A DNA stretch of 15,127 nucleotides from DASUUR01 sp036373975 (GCA_036373975.1 DASUUR010000060.1:1-15127), one strand, 5' to 3'; counted from the stretch's first letter, positions 9,060 through 15,127 are shown. Notes: generated by a model not told the origin, from the sequence alone. Translations and numbers: made by a program.

Positions 9060-9880
9060 TACGCTGCCTCCCTATCTGTACTTGATCGCGGGGCGTCGCC
9101 TTGGCCTTTGCGCACAAAGGTGCTGGTGAGATCTTCGAAGTTGCCAATCGGTTCACGCACGGCGGTATCAGGGTTATAAACGTTGTAATAAAGCTCGCCA
9201 AGCTCTTTGGTGCTCAGCTGAACTGAGCGCACGCCAATCTGGAAGAGGCCACTGAGAACGGCATTGACACGGTTTTTGATCTCGTCCTTAGCCTTTTCGT
9301 ACGTTGCTTGGTCGATGCGGATCGTTGTGCGTTGTTGCGGCGCAAATAGATTCGACAGCAGGTTCTTGCTGTTATTGACTGCGCTGCTAATGTCCCCTGC
9401 TGGGTAATATGGCACGACGACAAAAAAGCTCTTGTCCATAATATTAGCTTCTTCAGAAAGCGCAGCAATAAAGTCAATGTAGTCGTCCATTAGTACGCCT
9501 AGTAGCATGTTATCTTGTGAGCGACGAATATTATTCAATCGGTCAATGTACGGCCCAATATCTACTCGCTGTGAACGCACAAATACTTGCACTGGAAAAT
9601 ACAGTGAGTTCAGAAAGCTCTGGTAAGAATACTCTACGCCCTCACGCTCACGAGAGCTCATAAGGTCAAAGTTAATAGACTTACAAGCAATTACGGCACG
9701 GAAACTGCCGTCGTTCATAACTGCCATGCCATCGCGAATCTCCGATATTAGCAGGGTGCTTTGCGTACTGTTTGGGTTCCGCTGCGTGCTGCTGTCTGCT
9801 GGTGGCTGATTTTTGGCATCTTGAGCAGGGGCCGGCTGAGCGGCTGGGGGTTGCTGATTAGTCGGTTGCTGTGGTTGCAT
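9059..9880 (-). CDS. TraC-like T4SS protein (stand-alone VirB4 N-terminal-type domain)
   Basis: 273 aa. Residues 1-42 are Gln/Pro/Asn-rich and probably disordered. Residues about 43-200 contain LLISEIRDGMAVMNDGSFRA, then INFDLMSSREREGVEYSYQSFLNSL and the strand FPVQVFVRSQRVD. This is the layout of the N-terminal barrel domain of TraC/VirB4-family proteins (dG.yRa..., NF.L.s..E......y..FLnsl). There is no Walker A or B, so it is not an ATPase itself. In CPR and Gram-positive conjugation loci a PrgI gene, such a TraC-like gene and virB4 occur side by side; the order here is the same. I infer that it pairs with VirB4 or PrgI at the membrane. An AAGGA site 6-7 nt before the ATG supports the start. 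The family assignment is from memory of motifs, not from a search. Confidence 0.8.
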   Translation of the reverse strand: MQPQQPTNQQPPAAQPAPAQDAKNQPPADSSTQRNPNSTQSTLLISEIRDGMAVMNDGSFRAVIACKSINFDLMSSREREGVEYSYQSFLNSLYFPVQVFVRSQRVDIGPYIDRLNNIRRSQDNMLLGVLMDDYIDFIAALSEEANIMDKSFFVVVPYYPAGDISSAVNNSKNLLSNLFAPQQRTTIRIDQATYEKAKDEIKNRVNAVLSGLFQIGVRSVQLSTKELGELYYNVYNPDTAVREPIGNFEDLTSTFVRKGQGDAPRSSTDREAA

Positions 9881-9913
9881 AATTATTCCTTGCCCGTTGT
9901 GTTCTTGCGAGTA

Positions 9914-10942
9914 TTATCTCAAGGAGATAATAACCTCTTCCCCATTTTGTTTTTCTTGCAGTCGATGCGCCTCATGCGCAATCGTGCTAATAGATAAGTC
10001 AGAATTGTTTGCAAGCTTTATTATATCAGGCGATACTTGGTTTTCGCTAGGCTTGGCTGGTGGTTCTGGCTGAGTTTGTTGTGCTGGGGCTGCGGTTTGG
10101 GCGCTTAGGGGTTGCACGACATGTTGGTGAATGGTTGGGTACGGGTTGAAATGCGGTGTCGCGATCGCGCTATCGTCGGCCGCTTGTACGCCAATTGGCG
10201 CCGGCTGAGGAGCAGACGCAGGCGGTTCGGTTATGACTGCATCAGTCGTGACCTGGCGCGCTGTAAATTGATCATATGGATTGTTTGGGATATCTGGGAG
10301 CTGTGGCGCTGGTGGCTGCTGTGAGACCTGCGGTTGTTGCGGTGCTGCAGCTGCTTGTTGGATCTTCTGGCGCATTTCTTCGCGGCGAGCGGCGTCCCTT
10401 TGTTCAATCAATGTTGTAAATGACTGGTTTAGCTCGGCTGAATCATCCATGATATCTGGAATCTGCTCCGCCTCCATTGCAACATCATCGGCGAGCGACG
10501 TGTTGTTCGGCGCAGCCACGCCACGCGACGCCCAGCCTCGTGTGTCCATAATCTGTGCTAGATACGACAGGCGGTTAATGGCTTCGTTCTCCGATAGGTT
10601 CTTGGTGCGCTGCTCCTCTGCAACTTTTGGCGCAGTAATCTGCACCAACGACACCGTGCCATCAGGGTTCCATAAGCGGCGCTTTGGCTTTAGAAAGAAC
10701 TGAATCATAGCCGCTAGGTAGGTTTCCATGGGCTGGTCTTTACGCAGTGGCAGCGCTAGTATGCCAAACAAGATCATTACTGGTAGCGGAATTGCTACGA
10801 GAAAGATCGACACTTGAGCTAGGCCCCAGCCAATTAAGCCACTTACCGCCACAATAATTAGGTATATAAACTGCCTGAAGCTAAACGGCCCCAGTAGCTT
10901 ATCTTCTGCCTCTACATCTTGTGGTACTTTATAAACAGCCAT
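9914..10942 (-). CDS. prgI: PrgI-family membrane protein of the T4SS with long Pro/Gln-rich tail
   Basis: 342 aa. The N-terminus is typical of the PrgI family: MAVYKVPQDVEAEDKLLGPF, then FRQFIYLI entering two closely spaced helices at about 23-41 and 44-65. A conserved-looking LRKDQPMETYLAAMIQFFLKPKRRLW follows. PrgI proteins are small inner-membrane parts of Gram-positive and CPR conjugation systems and probably partner VirB4, like VirB3. Most PrgI proteins are about 110-150 residues. Here a further 220 or so residues follow, with a Gln/Pro/Ala-rich stretch at about 190-300, probably an extended cytoplasmic tail. The start is fixed because an in-frame TAA lies 9 nt upstream. No good Shine-Dalgarno lies at the ATG itself. 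It is the first gene of the operon. Confidence 0.88.
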   Translation of the reverse strand: MAVYKVPQDVEAEDKLLGPFSFRQFIYLIIVAVSGLIGWGLAQVSIFLVAIPLPVMILFGILALPLRKDQPMETYLAAMIQFFLKPKRRLWNPDGTVSLVQITAPKVAEEQRTKNLSENEAINRLSYLAQIMDTRGWASRGVAAPNNTSLADDVAMEAEQIPDIMDDSAELNQSFTTLIEQRDAARREEMRQKIQQAAAAPQQPQVSQQPPAPQLPDIPNNPYDQFTARQVTTDAVITEPPASAPQPAPIGVQAADDSAIATPHFNPYPTIHQHVVQPLSAQTAAPAQQTQPEPPAKPSENQVSPDIIKLANNSDLSISTIAHEAHRLQEKQNGEEVIISLR

Positions 10943-10951
10943 ATTTTCTAC

Positions 10952-10984
10952 TTACCCACCACTGTGCACAGGGTGCACGCCCAA
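10952..10984 (-). promoter_or_regulatory. Possible 10-codon leader ORF just upstream of prgI
   Basis: On the minus strand an AAAAGGAG site (10995-11002) sits 10 nt before a TTG at 10984. This opens a 10-codon frame (MGVHPVHSGG) that stops at TAA 10952-10954, nine bases before and in frame with the prgI ATG. The prgI ATG has no comparable ribosome site, so ribosomes may enter at the leader and re-initiate on prgI. A start at the overlapping GTG 10993-10995 is too close to the AGGAG to be likely. This is inference; the site could also act at long distance or be fortuitous. Confidence 0.3.
10964..10978. repeat. Paired GTGCAC palindromes (operator-like or hairpin)
   Basis: GTGCAC occurs twice, at 10964-10969 and 10973-10978, separated by AGG. 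The first copy extends to the 8-bp palindrome TGTGCACA. Each copy is self-complementary and the two can also pair with each other as a 6-bp stem with a 3-nt loop. The element lies between the putative promoter and start of prgI, within the possible leader ORF, so it could be a protein-binding site or an RNA hairpin affecting operon expression. No known regulator is assigned. Confidence 0.4.
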
Positions 10985-11002
10985 GGTAATTTCACTCCTT
11001 TT

Positions 11003-11030
11003 AGTGTAGTGTATTTACCGCGAAAAACAA
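11003..11030 (-). promoter_or_regulatory. Candidate promoter for the prgI-virB4 operon
   Basis: Minus-strand TTGTTT (11025-11030) and TACACT (11003-11008) are 16 bp apart, close to sigma-70-type -35 and -10 boxes. A second, overlapping TACACT lies at 11008-11013. Transcription from the first pair would begin near 10996, within the AAAAGGAG ribosome site, so the true promoter may lie slightly further upstream (for example TAAATA at 11012-11017). This is a weak prediction; it is supported mainly by its place in front of the first gene of the operon. Confidence 0.3.
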
Positions 11031-11035
11031 AACGC

Positions 11036-11065
11036 TTTACGGCTTGGGGGAAGCTGTGCTATAAA
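11036..11065 (+). promoter_or_regulatory. Candidate promoter for the small plus-strand gene
   Basis: TTTACG (11036-11041) and TATAAA (11060-11065) are separated by 18 bp, a reasonable sigma-70-type promoter. The predicted transcript would start near 11072, giving a leader of about 30 nt before the ATG at 11104. It is divergent from, and adjacent to, the putative prgI promoter. Confidence 0.45.
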
Positions 11066-11092
11066 CAACCCGTCCGCAACGCAAAAAAGGAT

Positions 11093-11097
11093 GGGAG
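11093..11097 (+). promoter_or_regulatory. Ribosome binding site that points to ATG 11104
   Basis: GGGAG at 11093-11097 is 6 nt upstream of the ATG at 11104, ideal spacing. That ATG opens a frame (MSFDFDEVARCA) that ends at TGA 11140-11142, whereas the long 113-aa frame has only a TTG at 11111 (13 nt from the site) and an ATG at 11120 (22 nt away). The site therefore marks ATG 11104 as the likely original start and suggests a frameshift in the gene. Confidence 0.5.
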
Positions 11098-11103
11098 AGC
11101 CCA

Positions 11104-11452
11104 ATGAGCTTTGACTTCGATGAGGTTGCGCGGTGCGCATGAACGTGTCGCACGGGAGCGTGGACAGCAGCGGGCGCGCGATAGCGAGGAGCGCGAAAGG
11201 AAGGCTCGAGACAAGGCCCTGAGGGCGCAAATCAAGGAGTTCCTTCGCGAGGGTGCAGAGCGTTTATTGGCAGCCGATATCGAGCCCGATGTTGGAGTCT
11301 ATGTCGCGCACGATCCTAGTTGCATTTACGCTCATGGCGGCTTAACGAAAAATAGTCGCCTACTAGATACGATGAGCAGCTACGAACTTCCTCGGGATTT
11401 CACTGTTGAAAACGCTGCGGATTACATCGCGCATCTCATGAGCAAGCGGTAA
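11104..11452 (+). CDS. Small hypothetical protein, 5' end apparently frameshifted
   Basis: The uninterrupted frame runs from TTG 11111 to TAA 11450-11452 (113 aa) and is not a family I recognise. Residues 8-50 are strongly charged, rich in Arg, Glu and Ala, and probably form one long helix. The rest (about 55-113) looks like a small soluble domain with EPDVGVYVAHDPSCIYAHGG and a C-terminal ENAADYIAHLMSKR helix. No signal peptide or membrane helix is present. The better start is ATG 11104, in another frame, with a GGGAG site. Dropping one base near T11135 would join MSFDFDEVAR directly to AHERVARERG and give a smooth protein of about 115 aa. So a sequencing error, a recent mutation or a +1 shift at GCA-TGA is possible. 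The gene stands alone between two minus-strand T4SS genes, with its own promoter and terminator. Confidence 0.6.
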
Positions 11453-11457
11453 CACAA

Positions 11458-11485
11458 AGGCTGCAGCGATTTGTCGCTGCAGCCT
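11458..11485. terminator. Perfect 12-bp hairpin between convergent genes, likely bidirectional terminator
   Basis: AGGCTGCAGCGA (11458-11469) and TCGCTGCAGCCT (11474-11485) pair without mismatch around the 4-nt loop TTTG. The hairpin lies 6 nt after the stop of the plus-strand small gene and 8 nt past the stop of the minus-strand VirB6-like gene. On the minus strand it is followed by TTGTGTT, weakly T-rich. On the plus strand there is no T-run, so termination in that direction may be inefficient. The location between two converging genes supports a shared terminator. Confidence 0.75.
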
Positions 11486-11492
11486 CCTAACC

Positions 11493-14306
11493 TTATGGTC
11501 TATTGCCTGGTGGGCCTCCGCCTTGGCCGCTTGACCCAGGGCCGGTGGAGCCACCTCTATTGGGTGGGCCAGTCGCTGGGGGCGGCGTTGGAGGTGGCGG
11601 GGTTGGTGTTGGTGCGCCAGTCGGGCTCATCCATGTGCCGCTTACCACGCCGCCTCTAGTCGATACCGATCCAGGTGTTGGCGTAAAGCCGGGTGGCGGG
11701 CCACTTGGTGGTGGAGGTGTAGGTGTGGGGCGTGGTGTTGGTGCAGGAGGCGTGGGAGTTGCTGTCGGTGTTGGTGCGCCACCGCCCCCTCCGCCGGTTG
11801 GGCGAGGGCCACCTCCGCCTGTTGGGCCACCGCCGGTGGGCCCAGGGCCTGGCCCCGTTGGAGGTGTGCCCCCACCTCCAGTAGTTGGCGGTGGAGTCCC
11901 CCCACCTCCACCGGATGAAGAAGCCCTACCCCTTACTTGGACCCCAGGAGGAACGCTTAAGCCTACAGTACTAGTGGCATCCACTAAGGCGTCGTATGAG
12001 CTTTGAGCCAAGTTGCCCTTTGAAGGAGATTGAGCAAGTGTGTTAAGGGCGGCATCGAATGCGTCAATTGCTTTTTGTCGTGGGTTAATAGTTATCTTAG
12101 GCCCGTTAGGGTTGTTAGGGTCGGCGGGGATTTGTTGACTTGTTGGCATAGTACGTATCGCCTCGGCCATAACCTTCAGCTGATCAGGCTTCTGTGTTGT
12201 GAGGTACTGGGCACTCATGTTTTCCATAATCTTATCATTACGCAATTTTTGTCCGAACTGCGTTGCAACGGCTTCATTTTCGCCCTGACGCTTTTTGCTC
12301 GAATATCCGCTAGCCTCAAAGAATAAGTGGTTGGCAACTTCACGCATTTTGGATGAGCCAGATATAACCTTAGCGGCTAACTCCCTGTCCTCTCCGCCGC
12401 CATTAAATAAGGCCGCCATTTCTTTGGACGCACCAATCTCGGCAAGTTGCTTCATGCCGGCCATTTTAGCAAGCTTACTGCGCCCCTTCTTTTTAATGAA
12501 GCTCACCAGCTGATCTTTATCGCCCTGTATACCCATTTGCTCGATTTGGTCAGTAGCCAACTTAATTTCTTCGGACTCATAAGCATTTGCCATGCGTGAG
12601 CGTTGGAAGTTAGCTCGTGCGCGTGAGCGTGGGGTAACACCACCAACCGTACCGGTCGCTATACGTCGCCCAGCGTTGACAACTCTGCCGAAGCCTGTGG
12701 CGTTTTGGTCGTAATTAGCTGCAATTTCGCCTTTACCGAGTGCTGTTGCTTGACTTCGCTTATTGCGAATACGGTCAAGGAGACCCTTACCTTTATTATC
12801 AGTCCAGGCACCAATCCTGTCGCCCACGCCTGACGATATCTTTAAGAGTATCGTCGTACCGCCTAACGGGATAGCTAAGATGACAATAACTGCTACTGGC
12901 GTCGCCCATGTGCCATCGTCGCCCCCGATGCCGTTAACGGCCACAAATTTAGCAGTTAATATGCTTATGTGGAAGGCACCCGGTAGCATAATGCCAAGTA
13001 GTAGTAGCCCTCGCCCCTTCTTAATAACAAACGATAAGAAACCTCTAAGTCCCGGGAGCACTAAGCCAAGGGCTGCGGGAGCTGATACGAGCACCAGCAC
13101 GTCCACTAAGAAATGTCGAGCCATGACAATCGTAAGCGCAGTAGCAGCGGCACCGAGGAATCCGATGAATAAGCCTAATATCGCAAGCCCAAGTGCTGGT
13201 CCGAGAGGCGTAAACATTATCCCGACCAGTGCAGCTATAGCGGTAGTGTAGAACGCGCCCATGCCAATTTCAGCACCCGTGCTCCACTCGTCTTTATCAG
13301 GTATGGCGCGTATACCAATATCTATAATACCCGCTACACCAGACCCGGCAATATTCGATGCATCTATAAAGAACGCGCAAACATAATAAGAGGTATTTAC
13401 TAGAATTACCGCAACCACGGCATTAGTCAGGATCTCTTTAATGCCTAGATTGGATAGGCCTTTGGAGGTCGCCTGTGAGATGATAACGGCCAGGAAAACG
13501 CCCACAAAACCGAGGTTTGCGATATTCCGCATAAGGGACCAAACTGTGTAGATAGCATTTGAAGACGATGTGTCAAAGGATAAGGGGCGAAGTACGAGTA
13601 AATTCTCAAGAATTTTCGCAATTAAGCCCGATGCAGAGGCAAGCCCTTGAGTCAACGGACATAAAAGCCACCCCAATAGCCCACCGGAACATGCTGCTTC
13701 ATCGGTGTTTTCGGCTGGGGGTGGTGTATCGACTTTACCGTCACCATTTTTATCGTTATCTGGTGGCGGATTGGCTGCGTTGTATATAGTGAGCGTAGCC
13801 GATTTGTCTATGCCTATGTATGCCGGATTGCCCTCGCGGGAAGCGCGCTTATTACAAGAGTTAATGTAGTTCTCTCGATCGTCATTGCTAATCTGAATAC
13901 CTTCAATGTTGTCCTTGACACCTGGAATTACGACGCCTATATCTCCTACCTGGATACGATTCGGCGGAATTACCGAAATAACGACCCAGTACCAACAATC
14001 CGTAAAGGGATAACGCAAGTCAAATGCCGAACCGGGTTTTGGCTGCACTTTATATAGGAAAGTTTTGGTGCTATAGAGCGTGCTATTACCACGCCCGCTA
14101 ATTGGCTGGAAGCTTACGACATTATCACCATAAACGCCGCCGGTACCAGTAATAGTAACGGTTGGGCCTACGGTGTCGTTTCTAAAGTATTTTTCCCCGG
14201 CAGCATGGGCGACGTCGCCACTAATGCCGCTAATAACAAACGCTGCAGCCATAGCAAGCGTTCCACCCAAAACATACCGCAGAAAGCCTTTAAACATAGT
14301 ACCCAC
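11493..14306 (-). CDS. VirB6/TrbL-like polytopic T4SS channel protein with Ca2+-loop and Gly/Pro/Thr-rich tail
   Basis: 937 aa. Residues 1-35 are a signal peptide (hydrophobic 12-28, cleavage near AHA-A). A secreted N-terminal domain (36-200) has several short beta-like stretches and ends with DKNGDGKVD (185-193), a dockerin or EF-hand type calcium loop. Seven or eight hydrophobic helices occupy about 206-492. A charged, probably cytoplasmic domain (500-790) and a low-complexity Gly/Pro/Thr tail (795-937) follow. A signal peptide, extracellular part, cluster of helices and long hydrophilic C-terminus is typical of extended VirB6/TrbL proteins, which form the inner-membrane channel; the assignment is by topology, not by a diagnostic motif. 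The start is GTG 14304-14306 with AAAGGA 11 nt upstream. The alternative is ATG 14295-14297, three codons in, which would also keep the signal peptide. It is transcribed divergently from the pilin genes. Confidence 0.8.
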   Translation of the reverse strand: MGTMFKGFLRYVLGGTLAMAAAFVISGISGDVAHAAGEKYFRNDTVGPTVTITGTGGVYGDNVVSFQPISGRGNSTLYSTKTFLYKVQPKPGSAFDLRYPFTDCWYWVVISVIPPNRIQVGDIGVVIPGVKDNIEGIQISNDDRENYINSCNKRASREGNPAYIGIDKSATLTIYNAANPPPDNDKNGDGKVDTPPPAENTDEAACSGGLLGWLLCPLTQGLASASGLIAKILENLLVLRPLSFDTSSSNAIYTVWSLMRNIANLGFVGVFLAVIISQATSKGLSNLGIKEILTNAVVAVILVNTSYYVCAFFIDASNIAGSGVAGIIDIGIRAIPDKDEWSTGAEIGMGAFYTTAIAALVGIMFTPLGPALGLAILGLFIGFLGAAATALTIVMARHFLVDVLVLVSAPAALGLVLPGLRGFLSFVIKKGRGLLLLGIMLPGAFHISILTAKFVAVNGIGGDDGTWATPVAVIVILAIPLGGTTILLKISSGVGDRIGAWTDNKGKGLLDRIRNKRSQATALGKGEIAANYDQNATGFGRVVNAGRRIATGTVGGVTPRSRARANFQRSRMANAYESEEIKLATDQIEQMGIQGDKDQLVSFIKKKGRSKLAKMAGMKQLAEIGASKEMAALFNGGGEDRELAAKVISGSSKMREVANHLFFEASGYSSKKRQGENEAVATQFGQKLRNDKIMENMSAQYLTTQKPDQLKVMAEAIRTMPTSQQIPADPNNPNGPKITINPRQKAIDAFDAALNTLAQSPSKGNLAQSSYDALVDATSTVGLSVPPGVQVRGRASSSGGGGGTPPPTTGGGGTPPTGPGPGPTGGGPTGGGGPRPTGGGGGGAPTPTATPTPPAPTPRPTPTPPPPSGPPPGFTPTPGSVSTRGGVVSGTWMSPTGAPTPTPPPPTPPPATGPPNRGGSTGPGSSGQGGGPPGNRP
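11496..11924 (-). repeat. Low-complexity Gly/Pro/Thr coding tract
   Basis: This stretch codes for residues 795-937 of the VirB6-like protein. Poly-Gly runs (GGGGG, GGGG), TPTPTPP-type units and PPPP runs alternate, interrupted by one ordinary segment (about residues 880-895, VSTRGGVVSGTWMSP). At the DNA level short units recur; for example the 15-mer GGTGTTGGTGCGCCA is present at 11605-11619 and 11767-11781. Such tracts change length easily by slippage, and assembly of this stretch should be treated with care. Confidence 0.85.
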
Positions 14307-14360
14307 ATTTTATATCATCCTTTGCAAAACAACAATCATTCAACACAGCTCTGTTTACGG

Positions 14361-14389
14361 TTGTAATAAGCTTTTTGGTATTGCATAAT
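14361..14389 (+). promoter_or_regulatory. Candidate promoter for the pilin genes
   Basis: TTGTAA (14361-14366) and CATAAT (14384-14389) are separated by exactly 17 bp, and a TG precedes the -10 box by zero to one base, giving a good sigma-70-type promoter. The predicted start near 14396 gives a leader of only about 14 nt with no clear Shine-Dalgarno (at best GAGAA), so the pilin message may be nearly leaderless. No convincing promoter was seen for the divergent VirB6-like gene in the 103-bp gap. Confidence 0.5.
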
Positions 14390-14409
14390 TAAACGAGAAC
14401 AATAAAAAT

Positions 14410-14811
14410 ATGTCTGTGAAAACTTTCTCTACACCACTTCTTGCACTTGCAGTTCTATTCGGGGCTATTTTTGCGCTTCTCTCCCCTGTTGAGGTGCGAG
14501 CTGCTCAGTGTGGCACCATCCAAACCTCTTTTGACTTTAACTGTGCCAATGTTGACCCCAAGGCTGGCGATCAGCGCAACCCGATCTTTCATATACTATT
14601 GGTGGTCATTAACTTCCTATCACTTGGTGTTGCGGTAATTGTGACGGGCTTTATTGTTTGGGGCGGCTTTACGTACGGTACCTCGAATGGCGAACCTGCC
14701 AAGGCGCAAAAAGGAATCAGTTATATTACCAATGCTGTATTGGCGCTCATCCTATATATGGGCCTATACGCCATCATTAACTATCTTGTTCCCGGAGGGA
14801 TTTTTACGTAG
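14410..14811 (+). CDS. VirB2-like T4SS pilin
   Basis: 133 aa. A signal peptide (1-31, hydrophobic 9-25, ending VRA-AQ) is followed by a short outer segment with two cysteines (C34, C45) and two transmembrane helices at about 58-86 and 105-127. These are joined by a short polar loop, YGTSNGEPAKAQKG. Small size, signal peptide and a two-helix hairpin with a basic loop are the hallmarks of VirB2/TrbC pilins. The IVWGGFTYGTSNG motif at the end of helix 1 is typical of the T4SS pilin family found in CPR genomes (from memory of the family). These subunits would polymerise into a pilus or channel tip. A second pilin-like gene follows after 3 nt. The gene is divergent from the VirB6-like gene and so may be controlled separately from the main operon. 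Confidence 0.85.
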   Translation: MSVKTFSTPLLALAVLFGAIFALLSPVEVRAAQCGTIQTSFDFNCANVDPKAGDQRNPIFHILLVVINFLSLGVAVIVTGFIVWGGFTYGTSNGEPAKAQKGISYITNAVLALILYMGLYAIINYLVPGGIFT

Positions 14812-14814
14812 GCC

Positions 14815-15127
14815 ATGTTTAAGCGATTCTTGATTGCTACCGGATTAATTATGAGCGTTTTGGTTCCAATCCTCACGCCAGCGCCTGCTACTGCCATGCC
14901 CCACACCACAATGGCACAGGTGGGTAATCCGAGCTGTGCGCCCCTCTTTTTAACATTCCCAGTGTGGTACCGCGGTTTGCCTGGAGCAGATAAATGTAAT
15001 CCGCAACTTACGAGTACTAGTCACGTATGGGTAATCGTCCTTAATATTATCGAAGTTATCCTACAGGTGGTGGGATATTCGACAGCTGGTTTCATAATAT
15101 GGGGGGGTATACGCTACACAACGAGCG
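14815..15127 (+). CDS. Second pilin-like protein, 3' end outside the window
   Basis: 104 codons are visible from ATG 14815 and the frame is open to the edge. The protein starts with a signal peptide (MFKRFLIATG..., cleavage near ATA-M at 27). An outer segment with two cysteines (C41, C61) follows, then a helix at about 71-97 ending in FIIWGGIRYTTS. This end matches FIVWGGFTYGTS of the preceding pilin, so the two genes are paralogues; a second helix is expected beyond the edge. The start codon lies 3 nt after the upstream TAG; GGAGG at 14794-14798 is 16 nt away, rather far, so translation may depend on coupling. The outer segment is longer than in the first pilin and unrelated in sequence, so the two may play different roles, such as major and minor subunit. 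Confidence 0.8.
   Translation, partial: MFKRFLIATGLIMSVLVPILTPAPATAMPHTTMAQVGNPSCAPLFLTFPVWYRGLPGADKCNPQLTSTSHVWVIVLNIIEVILQVVGYSTAGFIIWGGIRYTTS

Noticed and set aside
11503..12006. Plus-strand open frame of 167 codons, very rich in Gly, Pro and Val
   Set aside because: It is the complement of the Gly/Pro-rich tail of the VirB6-like gene; a sequence rich in GGN and CCN codons has few stops on either strand. There is no ribosome site or family resemblance.
12763..13251. Plus-strand open frame of 162 codons antisense to the membrane part of the VirB6-like gene
   Set aside because: It is the reverse complement of hydrophobic codons, rich in Pro, Ser, Thr and Ala with no structure, and has no start signal.
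1..15127. Alternative genetic code (TGA as glycine), as in some CPR lineages
   Set aside because: TGA serves as a normal stop in the ATGA junction at 4083-4086, and the coding regions contain no in-frame TGA at conserved positions.
1..15127. CRISPR arrays, tRNA or rRNA genes, insertion sequences
   Set aside because: No regularly spaced repeats, no cloverleaf or rRNA-like stretches and no transposase or terminal inverted repeats were seen in the intergenic gaps, which are all shorter than about 170 bp.

Overview
The window looks like chromosome of a candidate phylum radiation (Patescibacteria) bacterium, most likely a Saccharibacteria (TM7)-type cell. That is an inference from gene content: a PrgI-family protein, a separate TraC-like protein, VirB4, short two-helix T4SS pilins and cell-wall hydrolases lie next to the replication genes dnaN and recF. 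TGA is used as a normal stop (for example in the ATGA junction at 4083-4086), which argues against the code-25 lineages (Gracilibacteria, Absconditabacteria).

Layout. (1) Positions 1-1242, plus strand: the 3' end of dnaN (sliding clamp) and, one base later, a complete recF. (2) Positions 1226-10942, minus strand: a six-gene operon read right to left: prgI-like, traC-like, virB4, a 1024-aa polytopic membrane protein with an M15-like C-terminal peptidase signature, a secreted 429-aa protein with lytic transglycosylase plus M23 domains, and a 523-aa single-pass membrane protein of unknown function. Four of the five junctions are overlapping or within 12 nt; the prgI/traC-like junction is 33 nt. 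The last gene overlaps the 3' end of recF tail to tail. (3) Positions 10943-11490: a small isolated plus-strand gene (113 aa as read) with its own promoter and a perfect 12-bp hairpin downstream; its 5' end looks frameshifted. (4) Positions 11493-14306, minus strand: a 937-aa VirB6/TrbL-like polytopic protein with a signal peptide, a Ca2+-binding-type loop and a long Gly/Pro/Thr-rich tail. (5) Positions 14410-15127, plus strand, divergent: a VirB2-like pilin and a second pilin-like gene cut by the window edge.

Together regions 2, 4 and 5 encode much of a minimal type IV secretion or conjugation-like machine of a monoderm cell: energising ATPase (VirB4), inner-membrane parts (PrgI, TraC-like, VirB6-like), pilus subunits, and an unusually rich set of peptidoglycan-cleaving domains (transglycosylase, M23 and M15-like). 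No relaxase or VirD4 coupling protein is visible. In an epibiont, such a machine could serve DNA uptake, pilus-based attachment or delivery into the host cell; the sequence alone does not decide between these.
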